From Bradyrhizobium mercantei (GTDB taxonomy: Bacteria > Pseudomonadota > Alphaproteobacteria > Rhizobiales > Xanthobacteraceae), in the NCBI RefSeq assembly GCF_001982635.1, contig NZ_MKFI01000007.1:248001-312000 (forward strand): a DNA stretch of 64,000 nt. Direction: 5' to 3'. Below are positions 47,246 to 55,531 of the stretch, piece by piece. The notes beneath the pieces are model-generated. The model did not search any database. It was not told the DNA's origin and worked only from the letters and a program-made list of their open reading frames with translations. The translations under genes and the position numbers were made by a program. The first letter of the stretch is position 1; every line of letters begins with the position of its first letter.

Positions 47246-47644
47246 ATGACGATCGCCGAATGGTGCGTCTTCGGGACGCTGATGCTCTCGCTCCTGACGA
47301 TCGTGTCGGTGAAGTGGACGAGCTTCCGCAGCTTTGACAATGCCGCGCCGCGCGATCCCGGCTTCTACGACGACCCGATCCGCTCGCGGGCACTCGGCGC
47401 CCACCAGAACGGCATCGAGGCCTTCCCGTTCTTCGCCTTCGCCGTGCTGCTCGCCGAATACCGCGTCGGCCCGCTGCGGCTGATCGACGAGCTCGCCGTG
47501 CTGTTCCTGATCGTGCGGATCGCCTACGTCTTCACCTATATCGGCAACCGCCCGACCCTTCGCTCGATCCTCTGGAGCATCGGTTTCGCGATCAACATCG
47601 CGATCTTCTTCCTGCCGGCGATCAGGGGATATCTGACGAGCTGA
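47246..47644 (+). CDS. MAPEG-family membrane protein
   Basis: 132 residues from the ATG at 47246 (GGGAGGA upstream). Four hydrophobic helices are present. RALGAHQNGIEAFPFFAFAV is the MAPEG signature (the E and N of the glutathione-linked site in AHQNGIEAFP), and FIVRIAYVFTYIGNRPTLRS the second block. The family includes membrane glutathione transferases; the bacterial substrate is not known. Divergent from hemH. Confidence 0.92.
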   Translation: MTIAEWCVFGTLMLSLLTIVSVKWTSFRSFDNAAPRDPGFYDDPIRSRALGAHQNGIEAFPFFAFAVLLAEYRVGPLRLIDELAVLFLIVRIAYVFTYIGNRPTLRSILWSIGFAINIAIFFLPAIRGYLTS

Positions 47645-47948
47645 GCCCCAACCCCAACTCAACTCTCTCCCCGCCTCCGTTCTTACGTGAGGTGAGTACG
47701 CCGGTCAGGCTCCCTCTCCCCTTGCGGGAAAGGGTGGGGAGAGGGGTGGCCCCGGGTGAGATGTACGAGGGCGAGCAAAGCTCCATCAGCCAACATCTCG
47801 CTCGCCGCCTGGCAAGCGCTCGCACCGAACAAGCAGCGGAGCAAGCGGCACCCCTCTCCCTAACCCTCTCCCGCAGGGGGAGAGGGAACCCTCGCAGCGA
47901 TGCGTCCCTCACTCAGGCGACCTCTCCCGCAAGCGGGGGGAGGTGACC
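47645..47948. repeat. CTCTCCCC-type repeat region
   Basis: 300 bp without a gene between convergent genes. It is built of repeated CCCTCTCCC and GGGAGAGGG blocks (47710-47760 and 47848-47943) separated by a spacer with GGTGAGATGTACGAGGGCG. It is related to the repeat at 44726-44848. Confidence 0.8.
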
Positions 47949-49052
47949 TTACAAACACGTCGCCCGCTCGGCCGCGACATAGCCGAACAGCAGTCCGAGC
48001 CCGAACAGCAGCACGAGGCCCGCGGCGGCGAATTCGAGGCCGCGCATGATGACCATGCCGCCGCCGTCGCGGGCTGCGCTCAGCCGCTCGGCGACACCGC
48101 GCGCCGACACCGCAACCAGCGCGATCGCCGCCACCGTGATCGCGGTGCCGAGCCCCATCACGAAGGTCGCGGCGATGCCGGCCCAGAACAGGCCCTGCGC
48201 CAGCGCGAACACCAGGACCAGGATCGCACCCGAGCACGGCCGGATCCCGACCGTGAGGATTGCACCGAGCCCCCGCCGCCAGCCGCCGGGACCGGCAAGC
48301 TCGGCCGGCGTCGGGCCGTGCGAATGGCCGCAATGCTCGTCATGGACGTGGTCCGCGTCATGACCGTGATCGTGGCCGTGATGATGATCGTGGTCATCAT
48401 GAGCGTGACGATGATGGTGATCATGTCCATGGTCGTGGTGAGCGTGGTCGTGATGGTCGTGATCGTGCCGATGCGCGCCGGCCATCGCCAACGCCGGACG
48501 CGGCACCTGCAACGCGCGAAAGAAGCCGCCGCCCTTGACCCAGACCAGCCGGGCGCCGAACGCCGCGATCAGGGCGTAGCTGGCGATCTCGATCGCCTTC
48601 TCCGCCCCGCACATCGTCTTCGCCGTCGCGTTGAGCAGCCAGGCGCAGACCCCGACGATCGCGACCGCGACCAGCGACTGCATCAGCGCCGAGGCGAACG
48701 AGAGCACGATGCCACGCCGCGCGGTCTCGCGATTGGCGACCATGTAGGACGAGATCACCGCCTTGCCGTGGCCGGGGCCGGCGGCATGGAAGATCCCGTA
48801 GGCGAACGAAATCGCAAGCAGCGTCCAGACTGCCGAGCCGTCGGATTTCGCGGCGCGGATCGCCTGCGAGATCTCGCGATAAAACTCCGACTGCTTGGCC
48901 AAGAGCCAGCCGACGATGCCGCCCTGCGGCTCGGCCGCGCGCGGCGCGCCGAACGGATTCTGCGCCAGCAGCGCATGAACTGCGCCATCCAGCAGCATGA
49001 ATGCCGCAAGCACGGCGATGCCGCGCATCACGCGGGAGGCGATCGGCGTCAT
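47949..49052 (-). CDS. NicO/RcnA-like nickel/cobalt exporter
   Basis: 367 residues from the ATG at 49052, which overlaps the TGA of the DUF1007 gene (ATGA); the open frame adds two residues at 49058. Six or seven hydrophobic helices are present. Family motifs include YGIFHAAGPGHGKAVISSYM in helix 2 and LTVGIRPCSGAILVLVFALA later. Between helices 4 and 5 lies a loop of about 60 residues rich in His and Asp (HDHDHHDHAHHDHGHDHHH and onwards), a likely metal sink. It would export nickel, cobalt or zinc across the inner membrane. Ion choice is not settled by sequence. Confidence 0.92.
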   Translation of the reverse strand: MTPIASRVMRGIAVLAAFMLLDGAVHALLAQNPFGAPRAAEPQGGIVGWLLAKQSEFYREISQAIRAAKSDGSAVWTLLAISFAYGIFHAAGPGHGKAVISSYMVANRETARRGIVLSFASALMQSLVAVAIVGVCAWLLNATAKTMCGAEKAIEIASYALIAAFGARLVWVKGGGFFRALQVPRPALAMAGAHRHDHDHHDHAHHDHGHDHHHRHAHDDHDHHHGHDHGHDADHVHDEHCGHSHGPTPAELAGPGGWRRGLGAILTVGIRPCSGAILVLVFALAQGLFWAGIAATFVMGLGTAITVAAIALVAVSARGVAERLSAARDGGGMVIMRGLEFAAAGLVLLFGLGLLFGYVAAERATCL

Positions 49053-49696
49053 GGGCAATCCACCGTGATCTTGTTGGCGAACATCATGCCGAAATTGGCG
49101 TTGCCGCCGTCGAGGAAGTTCTGCTCGCCGAGCTTTTGCGCGGCGGCGGAGCCGTCGTTCGGCCGTTCAAACTGCATCTTGCAGTCGGAAGCGGCGCCGA
49201 CCAGCTTGACCGGCTCCTTCTCGGCGAACTGGAAGTCGATGAAATAGGTCGGGTCGAACACTTCGAGCGCAAGCTGCTTGGCCTTGAACGGCGTCTTCAC
49301 CGGCAGCGTGAAGTGCAGCGTCAGCGCCGAGTCCTTGTATTCGAGGAAATAGTCGACCGGCTCGGTGAACTTCTGCTTCTTGCCGTCGCCCTTGGCGAAG
49401 GTGAAGTAGGCGTATTCCTTCAGCGACTCGACATTGGTCTGCGCCAGCGGCGCCAACTCCTCGCGGCTGTAGGCACCCTTCACCTTGGTCTCGAGCCCCT
49501 GCAGCGCATAGGTCGAGAACATGTCGTCGAAGGTCCAGGCGTGGCGGACCCCGGTGATGGTGCCGTCGGGCGCGTAGATCACTTCGCTCCGGGCGACGAT
49601 CCAGACATGCGGATGGGCCCAGGCCTCCGCCGTGCCGAGCACGACGGACACCACGAGCACAAGCCAGGCGATCGGCCGGCTGAGGGACGGCCGCAC
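49049..49696 (-). CDS. DUF1007-family periplasmic protein
   Basis: 215 residues. A signal peptide (PIAWLVLVVSVVLGTAEAWA, cleaved before HPHVWI) precedes the DUF1007 domain (HPHVWIVARSEVIYAPDG, GVRHAWTFDDMFSTYALQGL). The His at the new N-terminus and HPHVW suggest a metal site. DUF1007 proteins are regularly encoded with NicO/RcnA-like exporters, as here by an ATGA overlap, and probably hand metal to or from the exporter. Upstream is the M3 peptidase gene, 2 bp away. Confidence 0.93.
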   Translation of the reverse strand: MRPSLSRPIAWLVLVVSVVLGTAEAWAHPHVWIVARSEVIYAPDGTITGVRHAWTFDDMFSTYALQGLETKVKGAYSREELAPLAQTNVESLKEYAYFTFAKGDGKKQKFTEPVDYFLEYKDSALTLHFTLPVKTPFKAKQLALEVFDPTYFIDFQFAEKEPVKLVGAASDCKMQFERPNDGSAAAQKLGEQNFLDGGNANFGMMFANKITVDCP

Positions 49697-49698
49697 CT

Positions 49699-51774
49699 TC
49701 AGGCCGCCTCTGGCGTCTCGAGCAGGCCGCGCCGGCGCAGCAGCGCATCCGGCTCGGGCTCGCGGCCGCGGAAGGCGACATAGGCCTCCTCCGGATCGCG
49801 CGAGCCGCCCGACGAATAGATGTCGTCATGCAGCCGCTTGGCGGTGGCGGGATCGAAGATGTCGCCGGCCTCCTCGAACGCCCCGAACGCGTCGGCGTCC
49901 ATCACCTCCGACCACATGTAGCTGTAATAGCCGGAGGCATAATGGTCGCCGGAGAAGATGTGGCCGAACTGGGTCGGCCGGTGCCGCAGCGAGATCTCGG
50001 CGGGCATGCCGATCTTCTCCAGCTCCTTCTGCTCGAAGGCGCGGACGTCCCAGCTCGCCGCCGCCGGCTGGGTGTGGAATTCGAGGTCGACCAGCGCCGA
50101 GGAGACGAACTCCACGGTGGCAAAGCCCTGGTTGAACTTGCGCGCGGCGAGGAAGCGCTTGAGCAGGTCGTCCGGCAGCGCCTCTCCGGTCTGGTAGTGG
50201 CGGGCGAAGCGCTGCAGCACCTCGGGCCGCTCCTGCCAGTGCTCGTAGAGCTGCGAGGGTAGCTCGACGAAGTCGGTGAAAACAGACGTGCCCGACAGTG
50301 ACGGATAGGTCACATTGGAGAGCATGCCGTGCAGGCCGTGACCGAACTCGTGGAACAGGGTCCGCGCGTCGTCGGGCGACAGCAGCGACGGCGCGCCGTC
50401 GGCGCCCTTGGCGAAGTTACAGACATTGATGACCAGCGGCGCGACGTCGCCGTCGAGCTTCTGCTGGTCACGCAGCGAGGTCATCCAGGCGCCGGAGCGC
50501 TTCGAGGACCGCGCGAAGTAGTCGCCGTAGAACAGCGCCTTGTGCTGGCCGTCGCGGCCCTTGACCTCCCAGACCCGCACATCCGGGTGCCAGACCGGCA
50601 CGTCCTTGCGCTCCTCGAAGGTGACGCCGAACAGGCGGGTGGCACAGTCGAAGGCGGAATCGATCATGTGATCGAGCACCAGATAGGGCTTGATCGCGGA
50701 ATCGTCGAAATTGGCTTTGGCCTGACGCAGCTTCTCGGCGTAGTAGCGCCAGTCCCAGGACGCCAAGGTGAAATTGCCGCCTTCCTCGGTGATCAGCGCC
50801 TGCAATGCGTCGCGGTCGGCGAGCGCCCGCGCCCGCGCCGGCTTCCAGACCCGCTCCAGCAGGCCGCGCACCGCCTCCGGCGTCTTGGCCATGGAATCCT
50901 CGAGGCGATAGGCGGCGTAGGTCGAAAAGCCCAGGATCTTCGCGGTCTCCTCGCGCAGCCTGAGGATCTCGACGATGGTCGCGTTGTTGTCGTTGGCGTT
51001 GCCATTGTCGCCGCGGGCGGTGAAGGCCTTGTAGACCTTCTCGCGCAGGTCGCGCCGCTGCGAGCTCTGCAGGAACGGCTCGACCGAGGAGCGCGACAGC
51101 GTCACGATCGCCTTGCCCGGCATGCCGCGCTCTTCCGCCGCAGCCTTAGCCGCCGCCACAAATGTGTCGGAGAGGCCGGCGCGGTCGCCCTCGCCGAGCT
51201 CCATGGACCACTCCTGCTCGTCGCCGAGCAGATGGTGGCTGAACGAGGTGCCGAGATGGGCGAGGCGCTCGTTGATCTCCGCCATGCGGGCCTTGGCGGC
51301 ATCGTCGAGCCCGGCCCCGGAGCGGTGGAAGCGGGTGTAGGTGCGCTCCAAGAGCCGCATCTGCTCGCCGGTGAGGCCGAGCGAGGCGCGCTTCTCGTGC
51401 AGCATGGCGATGCGGCCAAACAGCACAGCGTTCATCATGATCGGATTCCAGTGCCGCGCCATTCGGGGCGACACTTCCTTGTCGATCTCCAGGATCGCAG
51501 GGTTGGAATGGGCCGAGACCAGGTCGTAGAACACGGCCGAGATCTTCGACAGCAGCTTGCCGGAGCGCTCCAGCGCCGTGATGGTGTTGTCGAAGTCGGG
51601 CAGCGCCGGATCATGGGTGATCGCAGCCACTTCCGCCGAATGGTCGGCGAAGGCCTGCTCAAAGGCGGGGAGGAAATGCTCCGGCTTGATCTCGGCGAAG
51701 GGCGGCGTCTCGAGCGGCGTCTGCCATGCCTTCAGGAGGGGGTTGGCGAGAGCTTCTGCGCTGGTTTCTGACAT
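49699..51774 (-). CDS. M3-family zinc metallopeptidase (peptidyl-dipeptidase/oligopeptidase A type)
   Basis: 691 residues, full length. The zinc site is FHEFGHGLHGML (HExxH) near residue 475, with the downstream Glu in FVELPSQLYEHW. RRDLREKVYKAFTARGDNGN and HYASGYYSYMWSEVMDADAF are conserved blocks of the Dcp/PrlC family. No signal peptide, so cytosolic. It cleaves short peptides, probably from protein turnover. The stop is 2 bp before the DUF1007 start, so the three genes to 47949 may be one operon. Confidence 0.95.
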   Translation of the reverse strand: MSETSAEALANPLLKAWQTPLETPPFAEIKPEHFLPAFEQAFADHSAEVAAITHDPALPDFDNTITALERSGKLLSKISAVFYDLVSAHSNPAILEIDKEVSPRMARHWNPIMMNAVLFGRIAMLHEKRASLGLTGEQMRLLERTYTRFHRSGAGLDDAAKARMAEINERLAHLGTSFSHHLLGDEQEWSMELGEGDRAGLSDTFVAAAKAAAEERGMPGKAIVTLSRSSVEPFLQSSQRRDLREKVYKAFTARGDNGNANDNNATIVEILRLREETAKILGFSTYAAYRLEDSMAKTPEAVRGLLERVWKPARARALADRDALQALITEEGGNFTLASWDWRYYAEKLRQAKANFDDSAIKPYLVLDHMIDSAFDCATRLFGVTFEERKDVPVWHPDVRVWEVKGRDGQHKALFYGDYFARSSKRSGAWMTSLRDQQKLDGDVAPLVINVCNFAKGADGAPSLLSPDDARTLFHEFGHGLHGMLSNVTYPSLSGTSVFTDFVELPSQLYEHWQERPEVLQRFARHYQTGEALPDDLLKRFLAARKFNQGFATVEFVSSALVDLEFHTQPAAASWDVRAFEQKELEKIGMPAEISLRHRPTQFGHIFSGDHYASGYYSYMWSEVMDADAFGAFEEAGDIFDPATAKRLHDDIYSSGGSRDPEEAYVAFRGREPEPDALLRRRGLLETPEAA

Positions 51775-51904
51775 CGAATATCCCGTTTTTCGCCTTGAAA
51801 ATGCGGCCCAATCTATATCACGCGATACGGCATTTTTGGGCCTTTTGCGCTTGATAGATGGGCACTTTTCGGAGAGATTGCGCCCCCTGAACAGGACCTA
51901 TTTC

Positions 51905-52165
51905 ATGACCATGCAGCCCTCTTCCTCAGGTAACCGCACCATCGCCTGGCCGAGCGTCATCACCGTGATCTCGGCGGCGATCCTGATCGGCGCGGAAGTG
52001 TTCGGCGCAGCGTTCGCCGGCGGCTGGGCGCTCGCGATCCTGCTCGGGCTCAACGACACCGGCGCGCACATCCTGCAGGCGGTGCTGTTCGGCGTCGGCG
52101 TCCTGATCATGATCGCCTTCATCCGCGGCGCGCAGCGCGTCGAGCCGTTCACGCGCCGCGCGTGA
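51905..52165 (+). CDS. small two-helix membrane protein
   Basis: 86 residues from the ATG at 51905 (second ATG at 51911). Two hydrophobic helices (WPSVITVISAAILIGAEVFGAA and HILQAVLFGVGVLIMIAFIR) flank ALAILLGLNDTGAHI. The C-terminus is Arg-rich (GAQRVEPFTRRA), suggesting both ends are cytoplasmic. Weak AGGACC upstream. Function unknown. Divergent from the M3 peptidase gene. Confidence 0.75.
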   Translation: MTMQPSSSGNRTIAWPSVITVISAAILIGAEVFGAAFAGGWALAILLGLNDTGAHILQAVLFGVGVLIMIAFIRGAQRVEPFTRRA

Positions 52166-52314
52166 GTTCAAGCGATTCAAGAAAGCGCTGCGGCGCAGGG
52201 CTAAAACGCGCACGCTTCGTTAGTCATTCTTAACAGCCGTTCATTTTCAACGCGTGCTGCGCGCGAGATCGCAAGCACGCGTTAGGGAAATTTGTCGCGA
52301 TCTCAAAAAAATTC

Positions 52315-52342
52315 TTGCACCGCGAAGTCAAAAGACTTATTT
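52315..52342 (+). promoter_or_regulatory. putative promoter of the decarboxylase leader
   Basis: TTGCAC (52315-52320) and TTATTT (52337-52342) with a 16-bp spacer. A start near 52349 would give a leader of almost 480 nt before the decarboxylase ATG. Confidence 0.45.
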
Positions 52343-52344
52343 CC

Positions 52345-52800
52345 TGCCTTGCCCAATTTCGCACGTGCCTGTGGTCGTGTGTCAGTCGGTAGGTATCCGG
52401 ACAAGAGGCCGGACAGCCGCCAAGGGGTGGAAGAACCGAGGGTCGCTTACGTCCGAGAGGACACGAGGCGGCCAGCATCTCTCTCCAGGGATGCCGCGTT
52501 GAAGGTCTCGCCACTCTTTGCAACCGTGACTGGCAGCCGGAGGCGAACCGGCGCACCCCGCTCTCCACGGGGGACGCGACTTAAAGCAACGACGGATCGG
52601 GCTTTTTTGGTCTCTACCGGCGGTCCAACGCCGGCGCGGGCTACTGAAAAGGCTTGTCCTTCATTGCCAGGTGAGCGGGCGGGAAACTCTCCCAACCAAT
52701 CCACGGCAGCACAGTCTGGTTTGAGTCTCGTGGCTTCATTGCGCCTCCATCGCGCGATGTGGCCGGAGCGCTCTCACCCGACGTCACGTTGATGCGGACC
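52345..52800 (+). ncRNA. long structured leader, candidate speF-type RNA
   Basis: The 660-bp gap before the decarboxylase gene carries no protein gene but several strong stems (for example GCCGGAGGCGAACCGGC near 52536-52552, CCCCGCTCTCCACGGGG near 52556-52573, and CCGGCGGTCCAACGCCGG near 52617-52635). In alphaproteobacteria, a conserved leader of about 400 nt (the speF motif, Rfam RF00518) lies before such decarboxylase genes. Position and length fit; the consensus was not aligned here. Confidence 0.5.
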
Positions 52801-52827
52801 CCGTCGCTGGGGCCGTTGGAGAGTGCC

Positions 52828-53970
52828 ATGACTGAACGTATCCAGGAATTCCTGCGCAACCGCCGCCAGGATGGTCTCGACAACGAGCCGTGCCTCGTCG
52901 TCGACCTCGAAGTCGTGCGCGACAATTACCAGACGTTTGCCAAGGCGCTGCCGGACAGCCGCGTGTTCTACGCTGTCAAGGCCAACCCGGCGCCCGAAGT
53001 GCTGTCGCTGCTGGCTTCGCTCGGCTCGTGCTTCGACACCGCGACCGTCGCGGAGATCGAGATGGCGCTGGCCGCCGGTGCGACGCCGGACCGCATCTCC
53101 TATGGCAACACGATCAAGAAGGAGCGCGACATCGCGCGTGCCTTCGCGCTCGGCATTCGCCTGTTCGCAGTCGACTGCGCCGCCGAGGTCGAGAAGGTCG
53201 CCCGCGCTGCTCCCGGCGCCAAGGTGTTCTGCCGCATCCTGTATGATTGCGCCGGCGCCGAGTGGCCGCTGTCGCGCAAGTTCGGCTGCGATCCCGAGAT
53301 GGCGGTCGAGGTGCTCGACCTCGCCAAGCGTCTTGGGCTGGAGCCGTGCGGCATCTCGTTCCATGTCGGCTCGCAGCAGCGCAAGGTGAAGGCGTGGGAC
53401 CGTGCGCTCGCGATGGCGTCGACCGTGTTCCGTGACTGCGCCGAGCGCGGCATCAACCTCACCATGGTCAACATGGGCGGCGGCTTCCCGACCAAGTATC
53501 TCAAGGACGTTCCGCCGGTGCTGCAATATGGCCGGTCGATCTTCCGCGCGCTGCGCAAGCATTTCGGCAACCAGATCCCGGAGACGATCATCGAGCCGGG
53601 CCGCGGCATGGTCGGCAATGCGGGAATCATCGAGACCGAAGTCGTTCTGATCTCGAAGAAGAGCGACGAGGACGAGGTGCGCTGGGTCTATCTCGACATT
53701 GGCAAGTTCGGCGGTCTCGCCGAGACGATGGACGAGTCGATCCGCTACGCCATCCGCACCCCGCATGACGGGGCGGACATGACGCCGTGCGTGCTCGCGG
53801 GCCCGACCTGCGATAGCGCCGACGTGCTGTACGAGAAGCTGCCGTATCCGCTCCCGGTGACGCTCGAGATCGGCGACAAGCTGCTGATCGAAGGCACCGG
53901 CGCCTATACGTCGACCTACTCGTCGGTGGCGTTCAACGGCATTCCGCCGCTGCGGACCTACCACATCTAA
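52828..53970 (+). CDS. ornithine/lysine decarboxylase, fold type III PLP enzyme
   Basis: 380 residues from the ATG at 52828 (TTGGAGAG upstream), the short alpha/beta-barrel class also found in eukaryotes. The PLP Lys is in FYAVKANPAPEV near residue 50. HVGSQQ, MVNMGGGFPTKYL and the PLP-phosphate loop EPGRGMVGNAG follow, with the catalytic Cys in AGPTCDSADVL from the partner subunit. It makes putrescine (or cadaverine) in the cytosol. It begins a polyamine cluster that ends with homospermidine synthase. Substrate preference is not certain. Confidence 0.95.
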   Translation: MTERIQEFLRNRRQDGLDNEPCLVVDLEVVRDNYQTFAKALPDSRVFYAVKANPAPEVLSLLASLGSCFDTATVAEIEMALAAGATPDRISYGNTIKKERDIARAFALGIRLFAVDCAAEVEKVARAAPGAKVFCRILYDCAGAEWPLSRKFGCDPEMAVEVLDLAKRLGLEPCGISFHVGSQQRKVKAWDRALAMASTVFRDCAERGINLTMVNMGGGFPTKYLKDVPPVLQYGRSIFRALRKHFGNQIPETIIEPGRGMVGNAGIIETEVVLISKKSDEDEVRWVYLDIGKFGGLAETMDESIRYAIRTPHDGADMTPCVLAGPTCDSADVLYEKLPYPLPVTLEIGDKLLIEGTGAYTSTYSSVAFNGIPPLRTYHI

Positions 53971-54001
53971 GCCGCCTCCTGATCGAGGCCTGACTAAACC
54001 G

Positions 54002-54037
54002 GGAGCCGGCCCCGCCGGCTCCTTCCCGATCATTTTT
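54002..54037 (+). terminator. hairpin after the decarboxylase gene
   Basis: A perfect 9-bp stem GGAGCCGGC/GCCGGCTCC with a CCC loop (54002-54022), with the first T run (ATTTTTG) 10 bases further on. Termination may be partial, allowing read-through into the GNAT gene. Confidence 0.55.
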
Positions 54038-54101
54038 GATTTTTCTGAACGACGCTTGCCGCGGCGTACGCCATGCCGTTGCAAGCGGGGACTGACGTGC
54101 C

Positions 54102-54719
54102 ATGACTGCAAAACGGAACACCCCCGTTGCCCTCATCCGACAAGCCGCCCCGTTCGCGATCCGTGCGGAGCGTGCCTCGGACGTCGTCGCGCGCGAAGCG
54201 CTGCTGGATGCCTGCTTTGGCGAGAACCGCCATACGCGCACCTGCCAGCGCCTGCGCGACGGACGCGCGCCCGCGCAAGGCCTGAGCCTTGCGGCCGTGC
54301 GCCAGGACGGCCGGTTGGTTGGAACCGTGCGGCTGTGGCACGTCAGCGCGGGGGGCCGCAGCGCGCTGATGCTGGGGCCGCTGGCAGTCGATGACGGCTG
54401 CCGCGGCCTCAGCGTCGGCGCCGCGCTGATGCGGCGTGCGCTGGCGGTCGCCAAGGGGCGTGGCCATGGCGCGGTGATCCTGCTCGGCGATGCGCCCTAC
54501 TACGCCCGTTTCGGCTTCACCGCCGCCAAGACCGGCGAGCTGTCGCTGCCGGGCGCCTTCGAGCGCGAGCGGCTGCTCGGCCTCGAGCTGGTCGAGGGCG
54601 CGCTGGACGGCGCCTGGGGCATGATCACGCCGACCGGCGCGGCGCTGCCCGAGGCCAAGGAATCCCAGAAGGCACCCCGGATCCGGAAGGCACCGCTCGC
54701 CGTGCCGCACGCGGCGTAA
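54102..54719 (+). CDS. GNAT-family N-acetyltransferase
   Basis: 205 residues from the ATG at 54102. The GNAT core covers FAIRAERASDVVAREALLDA, RLVGTVRLWHVSAGG, LMLGPLAVDDGCRGLSVGAA (acetyl-CoA loop, RGLSVG variant of Q/RxxGxG/A) and ILLGDAPYYARFGFTAAKTG. The last 30 residues are a basic tail. It is the YhbS-like subgroup. Its place between a polyamine-forming decarboxylase and homospermidine synthase suggests, but does not prove, an amine substrate. Confidence 0.9.
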   Translation: MTAKRNTPVALIRQAAPFAIRAERASDVVAREALLDACFGENRHTRTCQRLRDGRAPAQGLSLAAVRQDGRLVGTVRLWHVSAGGRSALMLGPLAVDDGCRGLSVGAALMRRALAVAKGRGHGAVILLGDAPYYARFGFTAAKTGELSLPGAFERERLLGLELVEGALDGAWGMITPTGAALPEAKESQKAPRIRKAPLAVPHAA

Positions 54720-54729
54720 GGCGGGCGCC

Positions 54730-54897
54730 ATGGCAGAGAACCTTCCCGCAATCGATGGCGCGCGCCCGCGTTGGCGCGGCCTCGTCACCACGGTGATGCT
54801 GGTCCTGATCTCGGTGATGATCGTCCGGGACATCCTGATCCGGCGCTGGACCGCCACGCCGCCGTCGCCGCCGGACACCACGCAGCAGTCCCACTAA
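54730..54897 (+). CDS. 55-residue single-pass membrane protein
   Basis: ATG at 54730 to TAA at 54897, 11 bp after the GNAT stop. One helix (GLVTTVMLVLISVMIVRDIL, about 17-36) is followed by a positive segment (RRW) and a Pro/Thr-rich tail ending QQSH. The N-terminal half is neutral to positive (ARPRWR). Small size means it is easily missed. Likely translated with the GNAT gene. Function unknown. Confidence 0.7.
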   Translation: MAENLPAIDGARPRWRGLVTTVMLVLISVMIVRDILIRRWTATPPSPPDTTQQSH

Positions 54898-54995
54898 AGC
54901 GCGATGAGATTGGGTTGAATCGTCATCGCGCTTAAGCTCCTTGTTTGAGCATGATCTTTTCGGGAAACCGCTTCACACTTTTCCGGATCATGCTC
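54896..54995. repeat. composite palindromic repeat, family B
   Basis: Two adjacent palindromes: AAGCGCGATGA ... TCATCGCGCTT (54897-54933) and GAGCATGATC ... GATCATGCTC (54947-54995), the latter with internal TTTTCGGGAAA and CACACTTTTCCG. The second half is a very widespread alphaproteobacterial intergenic repeat. Confidence 0.92.
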
Positions 54996-55101
54996 TAGCG
55001 CCGGCCGCGAGGCCAAAATCGCAGGTCCAATCCAAGGGGTTGCGCGGGCGGCAAAAATGCCCGTAAACCCCGCGCAACGCCATTTTCAGTCGAGGTCCAG
55101 C

Positions 55102-55491
55102 ATGTCCCGCCGCCTGATTTCCACCGGCTCGCCGTTCGAGAAGACCGCCGGCTACAGCCGCGCCGTGATCGACGGCGACTTCGCCTTCGTCGCGGGAACC
55201 ACCGGCTACGACTACACGACCATGACCATGCCTGATGATGTCACGAGCCAGTCACGGAACTGCTTCAAGACCATCGAGGCCGCCCTCAACGAGGGCGGCT
55301 TCACGATGGCCGACATCGTCCGCGCGACCTACTACCTCACTGACATCGGTGACGCGGATGCCCATTTCGCGGTCTGCGGCGAGGTTCTCGGCGACATTCG
55401 CCCGGCTGCAACGCTGCTGATCGTCGCGGGACTCTACAAGCCCGAGATGAAGGTCGAAATCGAAGTTACCGCAAAGCGACGCAACCCCTGA
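55102..55491 (+). CDS. RidA-family (YjgF/YER057c) protein
   Basis: 129 residues from the ATG at 55102 (GAGG upstream). SRAVIDGDFAFVAGTTGYDY, SRNCFKTIEAALNEGGFTMA and the C-terminal block KPEMKVEIEVTAKRR define the fold. The usual Arg of the deaminase site is retained in the region ADIVRATYYLTDI. Related enzymes hydrolyse reactive imines or enamines. Just before homospermidine synthase, whose reaction passes through imines, such an activity would make sense; this is inference. Confidence 0.9.
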   Translation: MSRRLISTGSPFEKTAGYSRAVIDGDFAFVAGTTGYDYTTMTMPDDVTSQSRNCFKTIEAALNEGGFTMADIVRATYYLTDIGDADAHFAVCGEVLGDIRPAATLLIVAGLYKPEMKVEIEVTAKRRNP

Positions 55492-55531
55492 TCCACTCTA
55501 TCCGCCGCTCGGCGCTCTCCTGGAGAAAATG

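Noticed and set aside
50329..51771. 480-codon plus-strand open frame
   Set aside because: Shadow of the M3 peptidase gene on the minus strand.
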